From Amycolatopsis bullii (GTDB lineage: Bacteria; Actinomycetota; Actinomycetes; Mycobacteriales; Pseudonocardiaceae): a stretch of 64,000 bases of DNA. Positions 9,665-22,065 of this stretch are shown one piece after another; position 1 is the stretch's first letter, and the number at the start of each line of letters is the position of its first letter. The stretch is from the NCBI RefSeq assembly GCF_014654205.1, contig NZ_BNAW01000012.1:62001-126000 (forward strand), read 5' to 3'. A program made the translations under genes and the position numbers. A model generated the notes under the pieces. It was not told the DNA's origin, ran no database searches, and worked only from the letters and a program-made list of their open reading frames with translations.

Positions 9665-11165
9665 CCCGACCGGTTTCTTGAAATACGAACGCGAAGAGCC
9701 GAAGAAGAAGTCCCACGAAGAACGGCTTTCCTCGTGGGGCGAGGTCTACGCGGACGTTCCTTCCGCCGAGCGCAACGAACAGGTGCGCAAGCAGGCTTCG
9801 CGGTGCATGGACTGCGGCATCCCGTTCTGCCACTCCGGCGGCTCGGGCTGCCCGCTGGGCAACCTGATCCCGGAGTGGAACGACCTGGTCCGCCGCGGCG
9901 ACTGGGCCGCGGCGAGCGACCGGCTGCACGCCACCAACAACTTCCCCGAGTTCACCGGGAAGCTGTGCCCGGCGCCGTGCGAGGCGGGCTGCGTGCTGTC
10001 GATCTCGCCGCTGTCGGGCGGGCCGGTGTCGATCAAGCGCGTCGAGCAGACGATCGCCGACCAGTCCTGGGAAGCGGGCTACGTCCAGCCGCAGGTGTCC
10101 GAAGTGTCCAGTGGCCGCCGGGTGGCGATCGTCGGCTCCGGCCCGGCCGGACTGGCGGCGGCCCAGCAGCTGACCCGCGCGGGCCACGAGGTCACGGTGT
10201 TCGAGCGCGACGACCGCCTCGGCGGGCTGCTGCGCTACGGCATCCCCGAGTTCAAGATGGAGAAGAAGGTCCTCGACCGGCGCCTGGCGCAGCTGCGCAA
10301 GGAGGGCACCCGGTTCGTGACGGGCTGCGAGGTCGGCGTCGACCTGTCGGTGGAGGACCTGCGCGCGCAGTACGACGCGGTGGTCCTGGCCGTGGGAGCA
10401 CTGCGCGGCCGCGACGACACGACGACGCCGGGCCGCGAGCTGGCGGGCATCCACCTGGCGATGGAGCACCTGGTCCCGGCCAACAAGTACGTCGAGGGCG
10501 ACGGCCCGCCCGCGATCGACGCCCGCGGCAAACACGTGGTGATCATCGGCGGCGGCGACACCGGCGCGGATTCGTACGGAACGGCCACCCGCCAGGGCGC
10601 GCTGTCGGTGACCCAGCTCGACCAGTACCCGATGCCGCCCACGGTCCGCGACGACGAGCGCTCGCCGTGGCCGACGTGGCCGTACATCCTGCGCACGTAC
10701 GCGGCGCACGAAGAGGCGGGCGAGCGCAAATTCGCGGTGGCGGTCAAGCGGTTCGTCGGTTCTCCCGAGGGCCGCGTGACGGCGGTCGAGCTCCAGCAGG
10801 TCCGCGTCCAGAAGGACCCGGCCACCGGACGGCGCGAGGTCATCCCGGTCAACGACGAGGTCGAGACGCTCCCGGCGGACCTGGTCCTGCTGGCCATCGG
10901 GTTCGAGGGCGTCGAGGAGATGCCGCTGCTCTCCGGCTTGGGCTTGTCCTTGACCCGCCGAGGGACGCTGTCGTGCGGCGCGGACTGGCAGACGGAGACG
11001 CCGGGGGTGTTCGTGTGCGGGGATGCGCACCGAGGCGCGTCGCTGGTGGTGTGGGCGATCGCGGAGGGGCGGTCGGTGGCCAACGCGGTGGACACCTACC
11101 TGACGGGGGCGTCGGACCTGCCGGCGCCGGTGCACCCGACGGCGTTGCCGCTCGCGGTCGTCTGA
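9657..11165 (+). CDS. gltD: Glutamate synthase (NADPH) small subunit
   Basis: GltD oxidises NADPH and feeds electrons through FAD and 4Fe-4S clusters to GltB. The 502-residue protein has the N-terminal cysteine motifs [10 protein letters not shown]...CPLGN and CPAPCEAGC for two 4Fe-4S clusters. The FAD site [15 protein letters not shown] lies around residue 160, the NADPH site [13 protein letters not shown] around 297, and the C-terminal FAD-contact [11 protein letters not shown] near 455. Start GTG 9657 overlaps the gltB stop by 8 bases. A strong terminator follows, so gltBD is a two-gene operon. Confidence 0.96.
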   Translation: MADPTGFLKYEREEPKKKSHEERLSSWGEVYADVPSAERNEQVRKQASRCMDCGIPFCHSGGSGCPLGNLIPEWNDLVRRGDWAAASDRLHATNNFPEFTGKLCPAPCEAGCVLSISPLSGGPVSIKRVEQTIADQSWEAGYVQPQVSEVSSGRRVAIVGSGPAGLAAAQQLTRAGHEVTVFERDDRLGGLLRYGIPEFKMEKKVLDRRLAQLRKEGTRFVTGCEVGVDLSVEDLRAQYDAVVLAVGALRGRDDTTTPGRELAGIHLAMEHLVPANKYVEGDGPPAIDARGKHVVIIGGGDTGADSYGTATRQGALSVTQLDQYPMPPTVRDDERSPWPTWPYILRTYAAHEEAGERKFAVAVKRFVGSPEGRVTAVELQQVRVQKDPATGRREVIPVNDEVETLPADLVLLAIGFEGVEEMPLLSGLGLSLTRRGTLSCGADWQTETPGVFVCGDAHRGASLVVWAIAEGRSVANAVDTYLTGASDLPAPVHPTALPLAVV

Positions 11166-11177
11166 TCCGTTCGTCTC

Positions 11178-11210
11178 GGAAGCCCCCTCGCCACTGGTGA
11201 GGGGGCTTCC
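11178..11210 (+). terminator. Terminator after gltBD
   Basis: A perfect 12-bp stem, GGAAGCCCCCTC (11178-11189) with GAGGGGGCTTCC (11199-11210), around a 9-base loop, 12 bases after the gltD stop. No T-run follows, as is common in actinomycetes. Confidence 0.8.
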
Positions 11211-11324
11211 GGCGTTCTGAAAGCGTTACGCCGGACGGCGGCTGTGCAGTCTGTACACGGCCAACTACTTTCGAGTGGTTGTGTCGCCTTTGCGACGATT
11301 CACTTCTGCGGAAGGTGGGGCGTC

Positions 11325-12203
11325 TTGAAGCACACGAAAACCGCGGTGATCACCGCCATCCTCTCTCTCGCGTTCGCCCTGGTCGGCACCCCCGCTCAGG
11401 CCGCGAAACCCTTCTGGACGCCCGATGCGATGCGGGCGGCCGTTCCGATGGACTCCCTCGTCAAAGCCCCGGCCGCAACGCCGGCTGACGTCGCCAGAGG
11501 GCAGAGCGCGATCATCCAGAGCATCCCGAACGGTGGTGGGCCCTGGACCGGCGGCGGCAAGGTCACCCAGACCGCCGGGCGCGTGTTCTTCCTCTTCAAC
11601 GGCCAGAAAGCGTCCTGCTCCGGGGACGCCGTCACCAGCACCAACGGCAGCGTCGTCGTCACCGCCGGGCACTGCGTGAAGTACCAGGGCAGCTGGCACA
11701 CCCAGTGGGTCTTCGTACCCGGCTACGACAACGGCAACGCCCCCTACGGCCAGTGGTCCGCCAAGACCACCCTCACCACACCCCAGTGGGAAGCCAGCGA
11801 GGACATCAACTACGACGTCGGCATGGCCGTCGTGAACCCGCTCAACGGGCAGCGGCTCACCGACGTCGTCGGCGCTCAGGGCATCGCCTTCAACCAGCCG
11901 AAGAACCAGAACATGTACACCTTCGGCTACCCGGCCGCGGCGCCCTACGACGGCACGAAGCTGATCTACTGCAGCGGCAGCACCTTCACCGACTTCCTGC
12001 TGACCAAGGACCACGGCATGAGCTGCAACATGACCGGTGGCTCCAGCGGCGGTCCGTGGTTCCTGTCGTTCAACGAGAGCACCGGCACCGGCGTGCAGGC
12101 CTCGGTGAACAGCTTCGGCTACAACTTCCTGCCCGGCTACATGTTCGGGCCGTACTTCGGCACCGACGCGCAGAACCTGTACAACCGCGCGCAAGCCGCG
12201 TGA
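11325..12203 (+). CDS. Secreted trypsin-like serine protease
   Basis: A 292-residue exported protease of the chymotrypsin fold. TTG 11325 with GGAAGGTGGGG just upstream starts directly at a signal peptide (LKHTKTAVITA..., cleavage likely after PAQA). An alternative GTG at 11244 would put 27 odd residues ahead of it. The triad is visible: His in VVTAGHC, Asp in INYDVGMAVV, Ser in GGSSGGPW; the downstream FGY/PGY stretches match glutamyl-endopeptidase-like secreted proteases. A propeptide of about 60 residues probably precedes the mature enzyme. It is flanked by terminators on both sides, so monocistronic. Confidence 0.88.
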   Translation: MKHTKTAVITAILSLAFALVGTPAQAAKPFWTPDAMRAAVPMDSLVKAPAATPADVARGQSAIIQSIPNGGGPWTGGGKVTQTAGRVFFLFNGQKASCSGDAVTSTNGSVVVTAGHCVKYQGSWHTQWVFVPGYDNGNAPYGQWSAKTTLTTPQWEASEDINYDVGMAVVNPLNGQRLTDVVGAQGIAFNQPKNQNMYTFGYPAAAPYDGTKLIYCSGSTFTDFLLTKDHGMSCNMTGGSSGGPWFLSFNESTGTGVQASVNSFGYNFLPGYMFGPYFGTDAQNLYNRAQAA

Positions 12204-12209
12204 GGCGCC

Positions 12210-12252
12210 GTCAGCCCAGGGGCGGAGCGGGAGTTCCGGTCCCTGGGCTGAC
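12210..12252 (+). terminator. Terminator after the protease gene
   Basis: A perfect 12-bp stem, GTCAGCCCAGGG (12210-12221) with CCCTGGGCTGAC (12241-12252), with a 19-base loop, 6 bases after the protease stop. Confidence 0.75.
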
Positions 12253-12285
12253 GTCCACGCGCCCGCGGCCGAGCAGGCTCGGGGC

Positions 12286-15694
<3,409 letters not shown>

Positions 15695-15736
15695 GCCCGG
15701 TACCAGGCCGGACGAGGCTGCCGAGGTGAGGCGCTG

Positions 15737-15764
15737 GGCCGCCCGGGCGTTGATCCGGGCGGCC
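15737..15764 (+). terminator. Terminator after aroG
   Basis: Perfect 10-bp stem GGCCGCCCGG (15737-15746) with CCGGGCGGCC (15755-15764), 8-base loop. Confidence 0.7.
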
Positions 15765-15766
15765 GC

Positions 15767-15826
15767 AGGTCTTGAATGACTCATTCCTGTCTTCGGAGGT
15801 CATGAATGAGTCATTCATGACCTCGG
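15767..15826. repeat. Two tandem 30-bp palindromic repeat units
   Basis: Two units with a 30-base period, each starting AGGTC and ending CGG. The second (15797-15826) contains a perfect palindrome, 14-base arms 15796-15809 and 15811-15824 around G15810, with core TGAATGA-G-TCATTCA. The first (15767-15796) keeps the TGAATGA-C-TCATTC core but has diverged arms. It begins 2 bases after the aroG terminator stem. I associate TGAATGA/TCATTCA repeats with Amycolatopsis intergenic DNA, from memory only. Confidence 0.75.
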
Positions 15827-15855
15827 CGCCGGCACCCCGGCCGCGGAACGGCCGC

Positions 15856-17151
15856 TCAGCAGGCGTCGAGCAGGCGGGCCGCCGACTTCAGGACCGCGTC
15901 TCGCAGCGAACCCACGTCCGGCACCGCCGCGCCGTTGGCCTGCAGTCCGATGTGGACCGAGTCCCGGTACGTGGCGACCGCGATGCCCACCGCGTGGCGC
16001 GGGGCCAGCGGCACGAACGGGTACACCTCCGCCAGCCTCGCGCCGTCGAGCGACAGGCGGGCCGGGGGCAGCGGGACCGTGGTGATCACCAGGTCGAACA
16101 GCATCGGCGCGGCCCGGCCCGCCGTGCGGGTGCCCAGGCGGTGCAGCAGCGGCGGGACCCGGTCGGCCAGCAGCGGCAGCGCGCCGGCGCCGCGGCTCGG
16201 GCCCGCCGCCTTGTTGCGGGTCATCGCCCGGCGGACCACCCGCAGCCGCTCGACCGGGTCGTCGTCGCCGACCGGCAGGTCGCACAGGTACCCCGAGAGC
16301 TTGTTGCCGCCGAGCTGCGCACCGGCCCGGCCGCGCACGCTCACCGGGATCAGCGCGCGCAGCGTGCGGCCGTCGGCCCGCTGCCCGCGGTTGACCAGCC
16401 ACTCGCGCAGGGCCCCGGACAGCACCGCGAGCACGACGTCGTTGGTCGTGCCGCCGTGGGCGCGGCGCACCCGGCGCAGCTCGGACAGCGGCAGCCGGGC
16501 GAAGCCGAGGCGGCGCTCGGCCGACGGCGGTGCCGACACCGGCGACAGCGGCGGGCGGGCCGCCCGCACCAGCGACGACGCGATGCCGGCCTGGTCCCGG
16601 ACCGTGCCGAGCGCGCCCTTCACCGTGTCCAAAGTGGAGCGCGGGGCGGGGATCGGCGCGGGCGCCCGGTCCGGCAGCTTGACGCCGTCGAGCAGCCCGG
16701 CCGCGACCGCGTACGCGCCGGCGCCGTCGGTCAGCGCGTGGTGCAGTTTCAGCAGCAGCGCGAAGTTCCCGTCCGGCAGCCCGGTGACCAGCGTGAGGTC
16801 CCACAGCGGCCGGGTCGTGTCGAGCGGCTCGGCGATCCACCGCGACGCGTACGCCGCGAGGGGGTCCGGTTCGTACAGCGAACTCAACACGACGTGGTGA
16901 ACGTGGTCGGCCGCGACGAAACCGGGGTCGTCGCTCCAGCTGGCCGAGCCCGGCGGGAACAGTTCCGCGCGCGCCCGCTGGCGCAGCTTCGGCAGCCGGG
17001 CGGCCCGCTGGGCGAGCAACGCCGTCAACGCGGCCGGATCCACCGGGCCGCGGGCGGTGAAGGTGACCACCGCCCCCATGTGCATCGGGGTGGTTTCGCT
17101 TTCCAGGCACAGGAAAGCGACGTCGAGTGCGCTGAGCTGCGAGCCTGCCAT
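15856..17151 (-). CDS. Wax ester synthase/diacylglycerol acyltransferase
   Basis: A 431-residue WS/DGAT enzyme that esterifies fatty alcohols or diacylglycerol with acyl-CoA for storage lipid. The catalytic HHALTDGAG (HHxxxDG) sits near residue 127, LSALDVAFLCLE marks the N-terminus, and NDVVLAVLSGALREWL and PLYEPDP-like family segments follow. ATG 17151 is chosen because GGAAAGG lies 7 bases upstream and homologues begin at this point; an in-frame ATG 21 codons upstream has no ribosome site. Typical of actinomycetes storing triacylglycerol. Confidence 0.92.
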   Translation of the reverse strand: MAGSQLSALDVAFLCLESETTPMHMGAVVTFTARGPVDPAALTALLAQRAARLPKLRQRARAELFPPGSASWSDDPGFVAADHVHHVVLSSLYEPDPLAAYASRWIAEPLDTTRPLWDLTLVTGLPDGNFALLLKLHHALTDGAGAYAVAAGLLDGVKLPDRAPAPIPAPRSTLDTVKGALGTVRDQAGIASSLVRAARPPLSPVSAPPSAERRLGFARLPLSELRRVRRAHGGTTNDVVLAVLSGALREWLVNRGQRADGRTLRALIPVSVRGRAGAQLGGNKLSGYLCDLPVGDDDPVERLRVVRRAMTRNKAAGPSRGAGALPLLADRVPPLLHRLGTRTAGRAAPMLFDLVITTVPLPPARLSLDGARLAEVYPFVPLAPRHAVGIAVATYRDSVHIGLQANGAAVPDVGSLRDAVLKSAARLLDAC

Positions 17152-17336
17152 GGGCGACCTTTCCGGGTTCGCGGGGGGCGCACGGCCACGTGCGTCGGAA
17201 GGGAAGGAACCCACTGCACCAGCCCGACGTGACGGCCGGGTGGTCGAAGTGTTTCCACGACGCTAACTACCCACCCCGTTCGTCCGTTCGAGACACCCCG
17301 GGCCGCGGTGCCCCGGCTCACAGATCGAAAACGGGC

Positions 17337-18041
17337 TCATTCCCCCGGAGCATGCCCGGGTTCTTCCACCCGGGCCACCGGCGTGCCCCAATCGGGGGTG
17401 AGCGCGACCTGCTTGCCGACGCGGCGCACCGGCAGGCCGTTCACCTGCCGTTTGCCGAGGCCCGGCCAGATCTCCGCGGCGTCCTTCGCCGCGGCGCGGA
17501 TCGCGCCGCCGTCGAGTGTGGTGCGGGTCTCCGGGATCTCCCGGTCCGTCCACTGCACGACCAGCTTCAGCGGGCCGGCCGAGGGGAGCGGCCACAGGAA
17601 GATCTCGTGCTCGACGGCGAACCGCGTGCCGCCGACCGGCGTGGCCCGCAGCACCGGGGCCTCCGGTTCGGACGCGGACGGCACCGAGATCGTCTCGGAG
17701 CTCGCCCGGCTGCCGTCGGCGTAGAGCACGCCGATGAGCAGCCCGTTGTAGTCGGGCTTGCGCCGGTGGTCGATCAGGCCCTCGGCGGGGTCGTCGACCA
17801 GGCTGTCCCGGGAGTACACCGTGACGCGCAGGGTCAGCGCCTGCGGCCACACCTCGATGGCCCGCAGCGCGACCACCGTGCGTTCGGAGCGGCCCAGCGG
17901 CTGCGCCCACGGCAGCACGGCCGGGACGATGTATTCGCGCGGGGGATCGGTCCAGTGCCGCCCGTTGAACGCGTAAAGCTCCTGCTCCGGGACGGGGAAC
18001 AGGGGACGCTCGCGCGGACCGCCGGTGAAGAAGCTGCTCAT
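17337..18041 (-). CDS. Conserved protein of unknown function
   Basis: A 234-residue cytosolic protein that I do not recognise. ATG 18041 starts MSSFFTGGPRERPLFPVPEQ. The middle alternates strands and short turns (VVALRAIEVWPQALTLRVTVYS, LKLVVQWTDREIP), suggesting an all-beta fold. There is no signal peptide, membrane segment or catalytic motif. Codon use is typical for the window. It lies between the WS/DGAT gene and flotillin on the same strand, with 136-185 bp gaps, so it is probably transcribed separately. Confidence 0.6.
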   Translation of the reverse strand: MSSFFTGGPRERPLFPVPEQELYAFNGRHWTDPPREYIVPAVLPWAQPLGRSERTVVALRAIEVWPQALTLRVTVYSRDSLVDDPAEGLIDHRRKPDYNGLLIGVLYADGSRASSETISVPSASEPEAPVLRATPVGGTRFAVEHEIFLWPLPSAGPLKLVVQWTDREIPETRTTLDGGAIRAAAKDAAEIWPGLGKRQVNGLPVRRVGKQVALTPDWGTPVARVEEPGHAPGE

Positions 18042-18177
18042 CGGGCGGCCCGCGACACGCTGTCCGGCACCATGCGCCCACGGTAGGACAACCGCCCGGG
18101 AATTTCCGCCCCCGATCGGGCGTACGGCCCTTGCTACCCGTGATCCGGGACACAAGGGCCGTACACAGCGTGACTCG

Positions 18178-19683
18178 CTAGTCGCTGAGCTTGAGCTCGC
18201 CGTTCTTCCGCGCGGCCTCGTCGAGCTCCTTCTCCGTCGGCTTGCCCATGGCGTCCATCAGCTGGCGGGCCAGGCCGAGGCCGGTCCCGCCGAGCGACAG
18301 CGCCTTGGCGAACATGTCGGACATGCCGTCGGCGCCGTTGAGCACGACCATGTGGTCGACGTTGCCGAACGCGCTCGCGCCCGCCTCGACGATCTCCGGC
18401 CAGCGCTCGGCCAGCTGCTGCGCGACGACGGCTTCCTGGTTCTCCGCCAGCGCCGCCGCCCGCGCCTTGATCGCGTCCGCCTCGGCCAGGCCCTTCGCAC
18501 GGGCCGCCTCGGCTTCGGCGAGGCCGCGCGCCTTCGCGGCTTCCGCTTCCGCCAGGCCGCGGGCCTTGGCCGCGGCGGCCTCGGCCTCACCGGTCGCCCG
18601 GGTCGCGCCCGCCATCGCTTCGGCGCGGGCCTTGGTGGCCTGGGCCTCGGCCTCGGCGGCCGTCTTGACGCGGGTCGCGTCCGCCGCGGCCCGCAGCTCG
18701 GTCTCCTTCGCCTCGGCCTGTGCCTTGGCGATCGAGGCGTCACGGGCGGCGTCGGCCGTGGTCCGGGTGTCGTACGCCTTCGCGTCGGCCGGCTTGCGGA
18801 CCTGCGACTGCAGCCGCTGCTCGGCCAGCGCGGCCTCCAGTTCGGCGGCGCGGGTCTCCTGGACGACGACCTCCTGGCGGGCGGTCGCCTCGGCCAGCGG
18901 GCCGGACTGCGACGCCTTCGCCCGCGCCTGGTCCACCTCGGCCTGGTAGCCGGCCTGCTGGATCTGGCTCTCGCGGACGGCGGCGGCCTTCTTCGCGGCC
19001 GAGACCTGCTCGACCTCGGCGGCCTCCTGGTCGCGCTGCGCTTCGGCGATGCGGGCGGACGCGGCGATCGCGGCGGCGTGCGGCTTGCCGAGGTTGAGGA
19101 TGTAGCCGGACTCGTCGTCGATCTCCTGGATCTGCAGCGAGTCGACGATCAGCCCGAGCTTGATCATCTCGGTGGCCGAGGACTGGCGCACCTCGCCGGT
19201 GAGCGCGTCCCGGTTGTGGATCATCTCCTCGATGGTCAGGCCGCCGACGATCGAGCGCAGGTGCCCGGAGAAGAGCTCGTGGATCGTGTCGTTCATGCCC
19301 TTCTGCTGGTCCAGGAACCGGCGGGCGGCGTTGGCGATCGAGGCGTAGTCGTCCCCGACTTTGTAGATCACGACGGCCCGCACGGTGACCGGCAGCCCCT
19401 GCTTGGTGACGCAGGAGACCTGCAGGTTGACGCCGCGGGTGTCCAGCGACAGCCGCCGCGCGGTCTGGAACCCGGGGATGACGTTCACCCCGCGGCCGGT
19501 GATGATCTTGAAGCCCAGGCTGTCCGCGGTCTCCGCGCGGTCGACGCGGACCCCCAGCCCGGAGATGATCAGCGCCTCGTTCGGTTCGGCCACTTTGTAC
19601 AGCAGCCGCAGGATGCCGAACACGACGATCAGCACGGCGATGACGCCACCGGCGGAAACCAGCAGGATTTCCACGAGGCTCAT
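18178..19683 (-). CDS. Flotillin-like SPFH-domain membrane protein
   Basis: A 501-residue flotillin: one N-terminal membrane segment (VEILLVSAGGVIAVLIVVFG), an SPFH/band-7 domain (about residues 40-210), then a long Ala/Glu/Lys/Arg coiled coil (about 215-430) and a short C-terminal domain. The coiled coil includes three 11-residue repeats of the form AKARGLAEAEA (18450-18600). Flotillins organise membrane microdomains and scaffold signalling proteins. It is last in an operon after the PASTA kinase and NfeD-like gene; 57 bp precede it, with a GAGGGGG site. NfeD-flotillin pairing is a known partnership. Confidence 0.92.
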   Translation of the reverse strand: MSLVEILLVSAGGVIAVLIVVFGILRLLYKVAEPNEALIISGLGVRVDRAETADSLGFKIITGRGVNVIPGFQTARRLSLDTRGVNLQVSCVTKQGLPVTVRAVVIYKVGDDYASIANAARRFLDQQKGMNDTIHELFSGHLRSIVGGLTIEEMIHNRDALTGEVRQSSATEMIKLGLIVDSLQIQEIDDESGYILNLGKPHAAAIAASARIAEAQRDQEAAEVEQVSAAKKAAAVRESQIQQAGYQAEVDQARAKASQSGPLAEATARQEVVVQETRAAELEAALAEQRLQSQVRKPADAKAYDTRTTADAARDASIAKAQAEAKETELRAAADATRVKTAAEAEAQATKARAEAMAGATRATGEAEAAAAKARGLAEAEAAKARGLAEAEAARAKGLAEADAIKARAAALAENQEAVVAQQLAERWPEIVEAGASAFGNVDHMVVLNGADGMSDMFAKALSLGGTGLGLARQLMDAMGKPTEKELDEAARKNGELKLSD

Positions 19684-19740
19684 GGCACCGACCCCCTCGC
19701 TCTTTTCTGTTGTGCGTGTGTTGGTGCCCCTTCCACGCCG

Positions 19741-19950
19741 TCAGCGGCCCAGGGGTTGCCACCGTTCCACGTAAACCGTCCGCGGGGGTTCGAAGTCGAC
19801 CACGAGCACCTGGGTGCCCGACGTGAACGTCTCCTCCGGGTCGGCCGGGTAGGCGTAGAACGCCTCCGTGCCGCCCCGGACGTTCAGGAGCACCTCACCG
19901 ATGAGGCCGGGGCCGATCGTGCCCGTCACGCGGCCCCGGCTGCCGATCAT
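19741..19950 (-). CDS. NfeD-like OB-fold small protein
   Basis: A 69-residue protein resembling only the soluble C-terminal OB domain of NfeD: GSRGRVTGTIGPGLIGEVLL, a segment with FYAYPAD, then SGTQVLVVDFEPPRTVYVERW. The NfeD membrane and protease parts are missing, so it is the short truncated form. Its ATG overlaps the stop of the kinase gene (ATGA), which makes translational coupling very likely. Known NfeD-flotillin partnership suggests it binds the flotillin coded next. Confidence rests on the fold pattern plus context. Confidence 0.75.
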   Translation of the reverse strand: MIGSRGRVTGTIGPGLIGEVLLNVRGGTEAFYAYPADPEETFTSGTQVLVVDFEPPRTVYVERWQPLGR

Positions 19951-21968
19951 CCCCCGAACCCCTTCAGCTTGACCTTGGAGTTCTTCGCCACGAACGTGCC
20001 CGGCTCCGGGTCCTGCTGGAAGACGAAGTCGAACCCGCCGCCGCCGCCGTTGCCGCGGCCGCGGCCGCCGTCGCGGTCGGCCTTCAGCCCGGCCTGCTCG
20101 AGGATCTTCTGGGCGTCCTCGAACGAGCGGAACCGGACGTCCGGCACCTGGACGGCGTTGTTGACGAACACGCCGATCCGCTTGGCCTTCGCCGCCGCGC
20201 CGGCCGGCGGGTCGGTCCGGGTGACGGCACCGGCCGGGACGTTCTGCTTGAACTCCTCGCCCGCCTGGAACGGCTCGAACCCGGCCGCTTGCAGCTGCTT
20301 GAACGCGTCGTCCTTGGACTGGCCGGTCACGTCCGGGACCGGCGGCAGCGGGATCGGGCCCTTCGACACGGTGATCGTCACCTGGCCGCCGATGGTGAGC
20401 TGGCTGCCCGCCGCCGGCGTCGTGCGGATGACCGCGCCCTGCGGAACGTCGGCGTCGAAGTCGTCGGTGCCGCGGACCGGCGTCAGCTGGGAGGCCTTGA
20501 TCGCCTTCTCGGCGTCGGCCAGCGCGGTGCCCGGCCGGATGTCCGGCACCGCCGGGCGCCCCTTCGACAGCACCACCGACACGGTCGCGTTCGGCGAGAG
20601 CGTCGTGCCCTCCGGCGGGTCGGCGCGCAGGACGGTGTTCGACGGCGCGGTGTTGTCGTACTCCTGGGTGAACTGCGGGTTCAGCTTCACCGCCCGGAGC
20701 GCGTCCCCGGCCGCGGCCTGGTTCAGCCCGACCAGCTTCGGCACCCGCGCGGTCTTGTCGCCGCCGGTGTCGGTGAGGATGAAGGCGAACGCCCCGATCA
20801 GCCCGCCGAGCAGCAGCACCGCGGCGGCGATCACGAGGATCCGCTTGCGGTTGTCCGGCGGCGGCTTCTCCGGCTCGGGCCGGCTCCGGCGCCGCGGCGG
20901 CGGCGCCACCGGCGGCACCTGCGTGGTCGCCGGCCCGGCGGCGTGGCTCAGCGCCCGCGTCACGTTCGGACGGTGCACCGGCATCGTCTTCTCGGTGTCC
21001 GGCACCTGCGGGATCCGCGGGAGCGTGCGCTCGGTGTCGGCGAGGTCGCCCTGGCCGTGGGACACCGGGATCGGCACGGTCACCGGCAGCAGCCCCAGCT
21101 GGGCGCGCACCGCGGTCAGCTCGGTGAGGAACTCCCCGGCGTCGGCCGGGCGCCGCTGCGGGTCCCGCCGCGTCGCGCGCACGACCAGGTCGTCGAGCGC
21201 GGGCGGCAGGTCCGGGCGCAGCTCGCTCGGCCGGGGGACGTCGTCGTTCACGTGCCGGTAGGCCACCGAGATCGCCGTGTCCCCGGTGTAGGGCACCCGG
21301 CCGGTCAGCATCTCGTACAACAGGATCCCGGCCGAGTAGACGTCGCCGCGTGCCGACGCCGCGCCGGTGGCGACCTGCTCGGGGGAGAGGTAGGCGACCG
21401 TGCCGAGGATGACGCTCGAGGAGGTCGTGCCCGCGCTCGCCACGGCCCGCACCAGGCCGAAGTCCGCCACCTTCACCGCCCCGCCGGTGTGCTGCCCGAC
21501 CCGGCCGATCAGCACGTTCTCCGGCTTCACGTCCCGGTGCACCAGCCCGGAGGCGTGCGCGGCGGCCAGCGCCGAGAGCACCGGCTCGGCCACGCTCAGC
21601 GCCACCGCGACGTCCAGCGGGCCCTCGTCGTCCAGCAGGTCGCGCAGCGTCCCGCCGTCGACCAGCTCCATCACCAGGAAGGCCAGGCCCGACTCCGCAC
21701 CCGGTGGCAGGTCGAAACCCTGGTCGTGCACCGCCACGACGTGCGGGTGGTGCAGCTGCGCCGCGGACTGCGCCTCCCGCACGAACCGGTCCACGAACGA
21801 CCGGTCGTCGGCGAAGCGCGGATCCATGATCTTGATCGCGACCGGACGGTCCAGCCGGGTGTCCGTCCCCCGATAGACGGAAGACATTCCGCCGTGGGCG
21901 AGCAGCCGGTCCACCCGGTAGCGGCGCTCCAAAAGCGTGCCGACCAGGCTGGGTTGGGTGCGTGTCAC
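19947..21968 (-). CDS. pknL: PASTA-domain Ser/Thr protein kinase (PknL-like)
   Basis: A 673-residue transmembrane kinase. Kinase domain at about residues 10-270: GGMSSVYRG loop, VAIKIMD lysine, HRDVKPENV catalytic loop, ADFGLV. A Pro/Arg linker, one membrane segment (ILVIAAAVLLLGGLIGAFAF) and four extracellular PASTA repeats follow; the last contains a Gly/Arg-rich insert. PASTA repeats sense muropeptides or lipid II. The neighbouring Rv2175c-like gene marks it as the PknL orthologue, since Rv2175c is a known PknL substrate. Start GTG 21968 lies 8 bases after TACGAT; GTG 21995 is possible. NfeD-like and flotillin genes follow in the same operon. Confidence 0.92.
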   Translation of the reverse strand: MTRTQPSLVGTLLERRYRVDRLLAHGGMSSVYRGTDTRLDRPVAIKIMDPRFADDRSFVDRFVREAQSAAQLHHPHVVAVHDQGFDLPPGAESGLAFLVMELVDGGTLRDLLDDEGPLDVAVALSVAEPVLSALAAAHASGLVHRDVKPENVLIGRVGQHTGGAVKVADFGLVRAVASAGTTSSSVILGTVAYLSPEQVATGAASARGDVYSAGILLYEMLTGRVPYTGDTAISVAYRHVNDDVPRPSELRPDLPPALDDLVVRATRRDPQRRPADAGEFLTELTAVRAQLGLLPVTVPIPVSHGQGDLADTERTLPRIPQVPDTEKTMPVHRPNVTRALSHAAGPATTQVPPVAPPPRRRSRPEPEKPPPDNRKRILVIAAAVLLLGGLIGAFAFILTDTGGDKTARVPKLVGLNQAAAGDALRAVKLNPQFTQEYDNTAPSNTVLRADPPEGTTLSPNATVSVVLSKGRPAVPDIRPGTALADAEKAIKASQLTPVRGTDDFDADVPQGAVIRTTPAAGSQLTIGGQVTITVSKGPIPLPPVPDVTGQSKDDAFKQLQAAGFEPFQAGEEFKQNVPAGAVTRTDPPAGAAAKAKRIGVFVNNAVQVPDVRFRSFEDAQKILEQAGLKADRDGGRGRGNGGGGGFDFVFQQDPEPGTFVAKNSKVKLKGFGG

Positions 21969-22065
21969 GAGTATGGATCGTACGGAATCGGCCACGCCTC
22001 GTGGAGGAGACCTCGCGGGTCACCCATGCGCACTAGCGGGTGAGGGGACGAAATGTGGCACAGTG

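Noticed and set aside
15767..15826. CRISPR array
   Set aside because: Only two 30-bp units, directly adjoining without spacers, and each unit is itself a palindrome. No cas genes are in the window.
18025..21261. A 1078-residue plus-strand frame opposite flotillin and the kinase
   Set aside because: Gly/Leu/Arg-rich shadow without recognisable domains; the minus-strand genes are certain.
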